From an uncultured Oscillospiraceae bacterium (lineage in GTDB: Bacteria > Bacillota > Clostridia > Oscillospirales > Oscillospiraceae), in assembly GCA_910578505.1 (NCBI GenBank), contig CAJTPV010000056.1, positions 1 to 13,316 on the forward strand: 13,316 nucleotides of DNA, read 5' to 3'. Both the position numbers and the translations under genes were made by a program. Shown here one piece after another: positions 13,285-13,316 of this stretch. Every line of letters begins with the position of its first letter. The stretch's first letter is position 1. The notes under the pieces are model-generated. The model was not told where the DNA came from. It searched no databases and saw only the letters and a list, made by a program, of their open reading frames with translations.

Positions 13285-13316
13285 ATGCAGCGCCGGAAAG
13301 CACTGCGGGACAAGGA
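13285..13316 (+). CDS. Possible start of a gene running off the right edge
   Basis: ATG 13285 opens MQRRKALRDK and is preceded by TGAGG with 6 nt spacing. Only about ten codons are visible, so no product can be named. The region 13193-13284 shows no clear promoter for it. It could be chance. Confidence 0.3.
   Translation, partial: MQRRKALRDK

Overview
The window looks like chromosomal DNA of a high-GC, spore-forming gut Firmicute, most likely Oscillospiraceae (Flavonifractor, Pseudoflavonifractor or Lawsonibacter-like). That is inferred from GC-rich codon use, strong AGGAGG ribosome binding sites, TTGACA/TATAAT promoters, many U-tailed hairpin terminators, a LysM-GH18 spore-type hydrolase and YqeB/YqeC selenium-molybdenum genes. 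No rRNA, tRNA or CRISPR array was seen.

Layout. (1) 1-583 is AT-richer than its surroundings and holds what I read as an undescribed type I toxin-antitoxin-like locus. A 31-codon membrane peptide gene (minus strand) has a consensus promoter and a leader hairpin that hides its Shine-Dalgarno. A second, 5'-truncated copy shares a 30-bp 3' end with it. A consensus promoter on the plus strand drives an RNA antisense to that 3' end. (2) 629-3600 (plus): a DEAD-box RNA helicase overlaps an orphan peptide-type solute-binding lipoprotein, ending at a shared bidirectional terminator. (3) 3607-4140 (minus) is a DUF2284 metal-binding protein, divergent from a LysM-LysM-GH18 protein (4260-5531, plus). 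(4) 5596-5754 (minus) is rubredoxin. (5) 5848-9950 (minus) is a MarR regulator followed by two ABC exporter half-transporters, all overlapping, with a palindromic operator on the promoter. (6) 9951-10260 holds a probable short RNA gene on the plus strand. (7) 10261-11421 (minus) is a lone tyrosine recombinase. (8) 11660-13191 (minus) is a yqeC-yqeB operon for selenium-dependent molybdenum hydroxylases. (9) The right edge may hold the start of a plus-strand gene.

How the genes work together. MarR probably represses its own operon and the heterodimeric exporter, whose first subunit has a degenerate ATP site. YqeC and YqeB are accessory factors for a xanthine-dehydrogenase-like enzyme that must be encoded elsewhere. 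The peptide and antisense RNAs at the left, and the small RNA before the integrase, are the least conventional parts of the window. The other genes are ordinary housekeeping or accessory functions.
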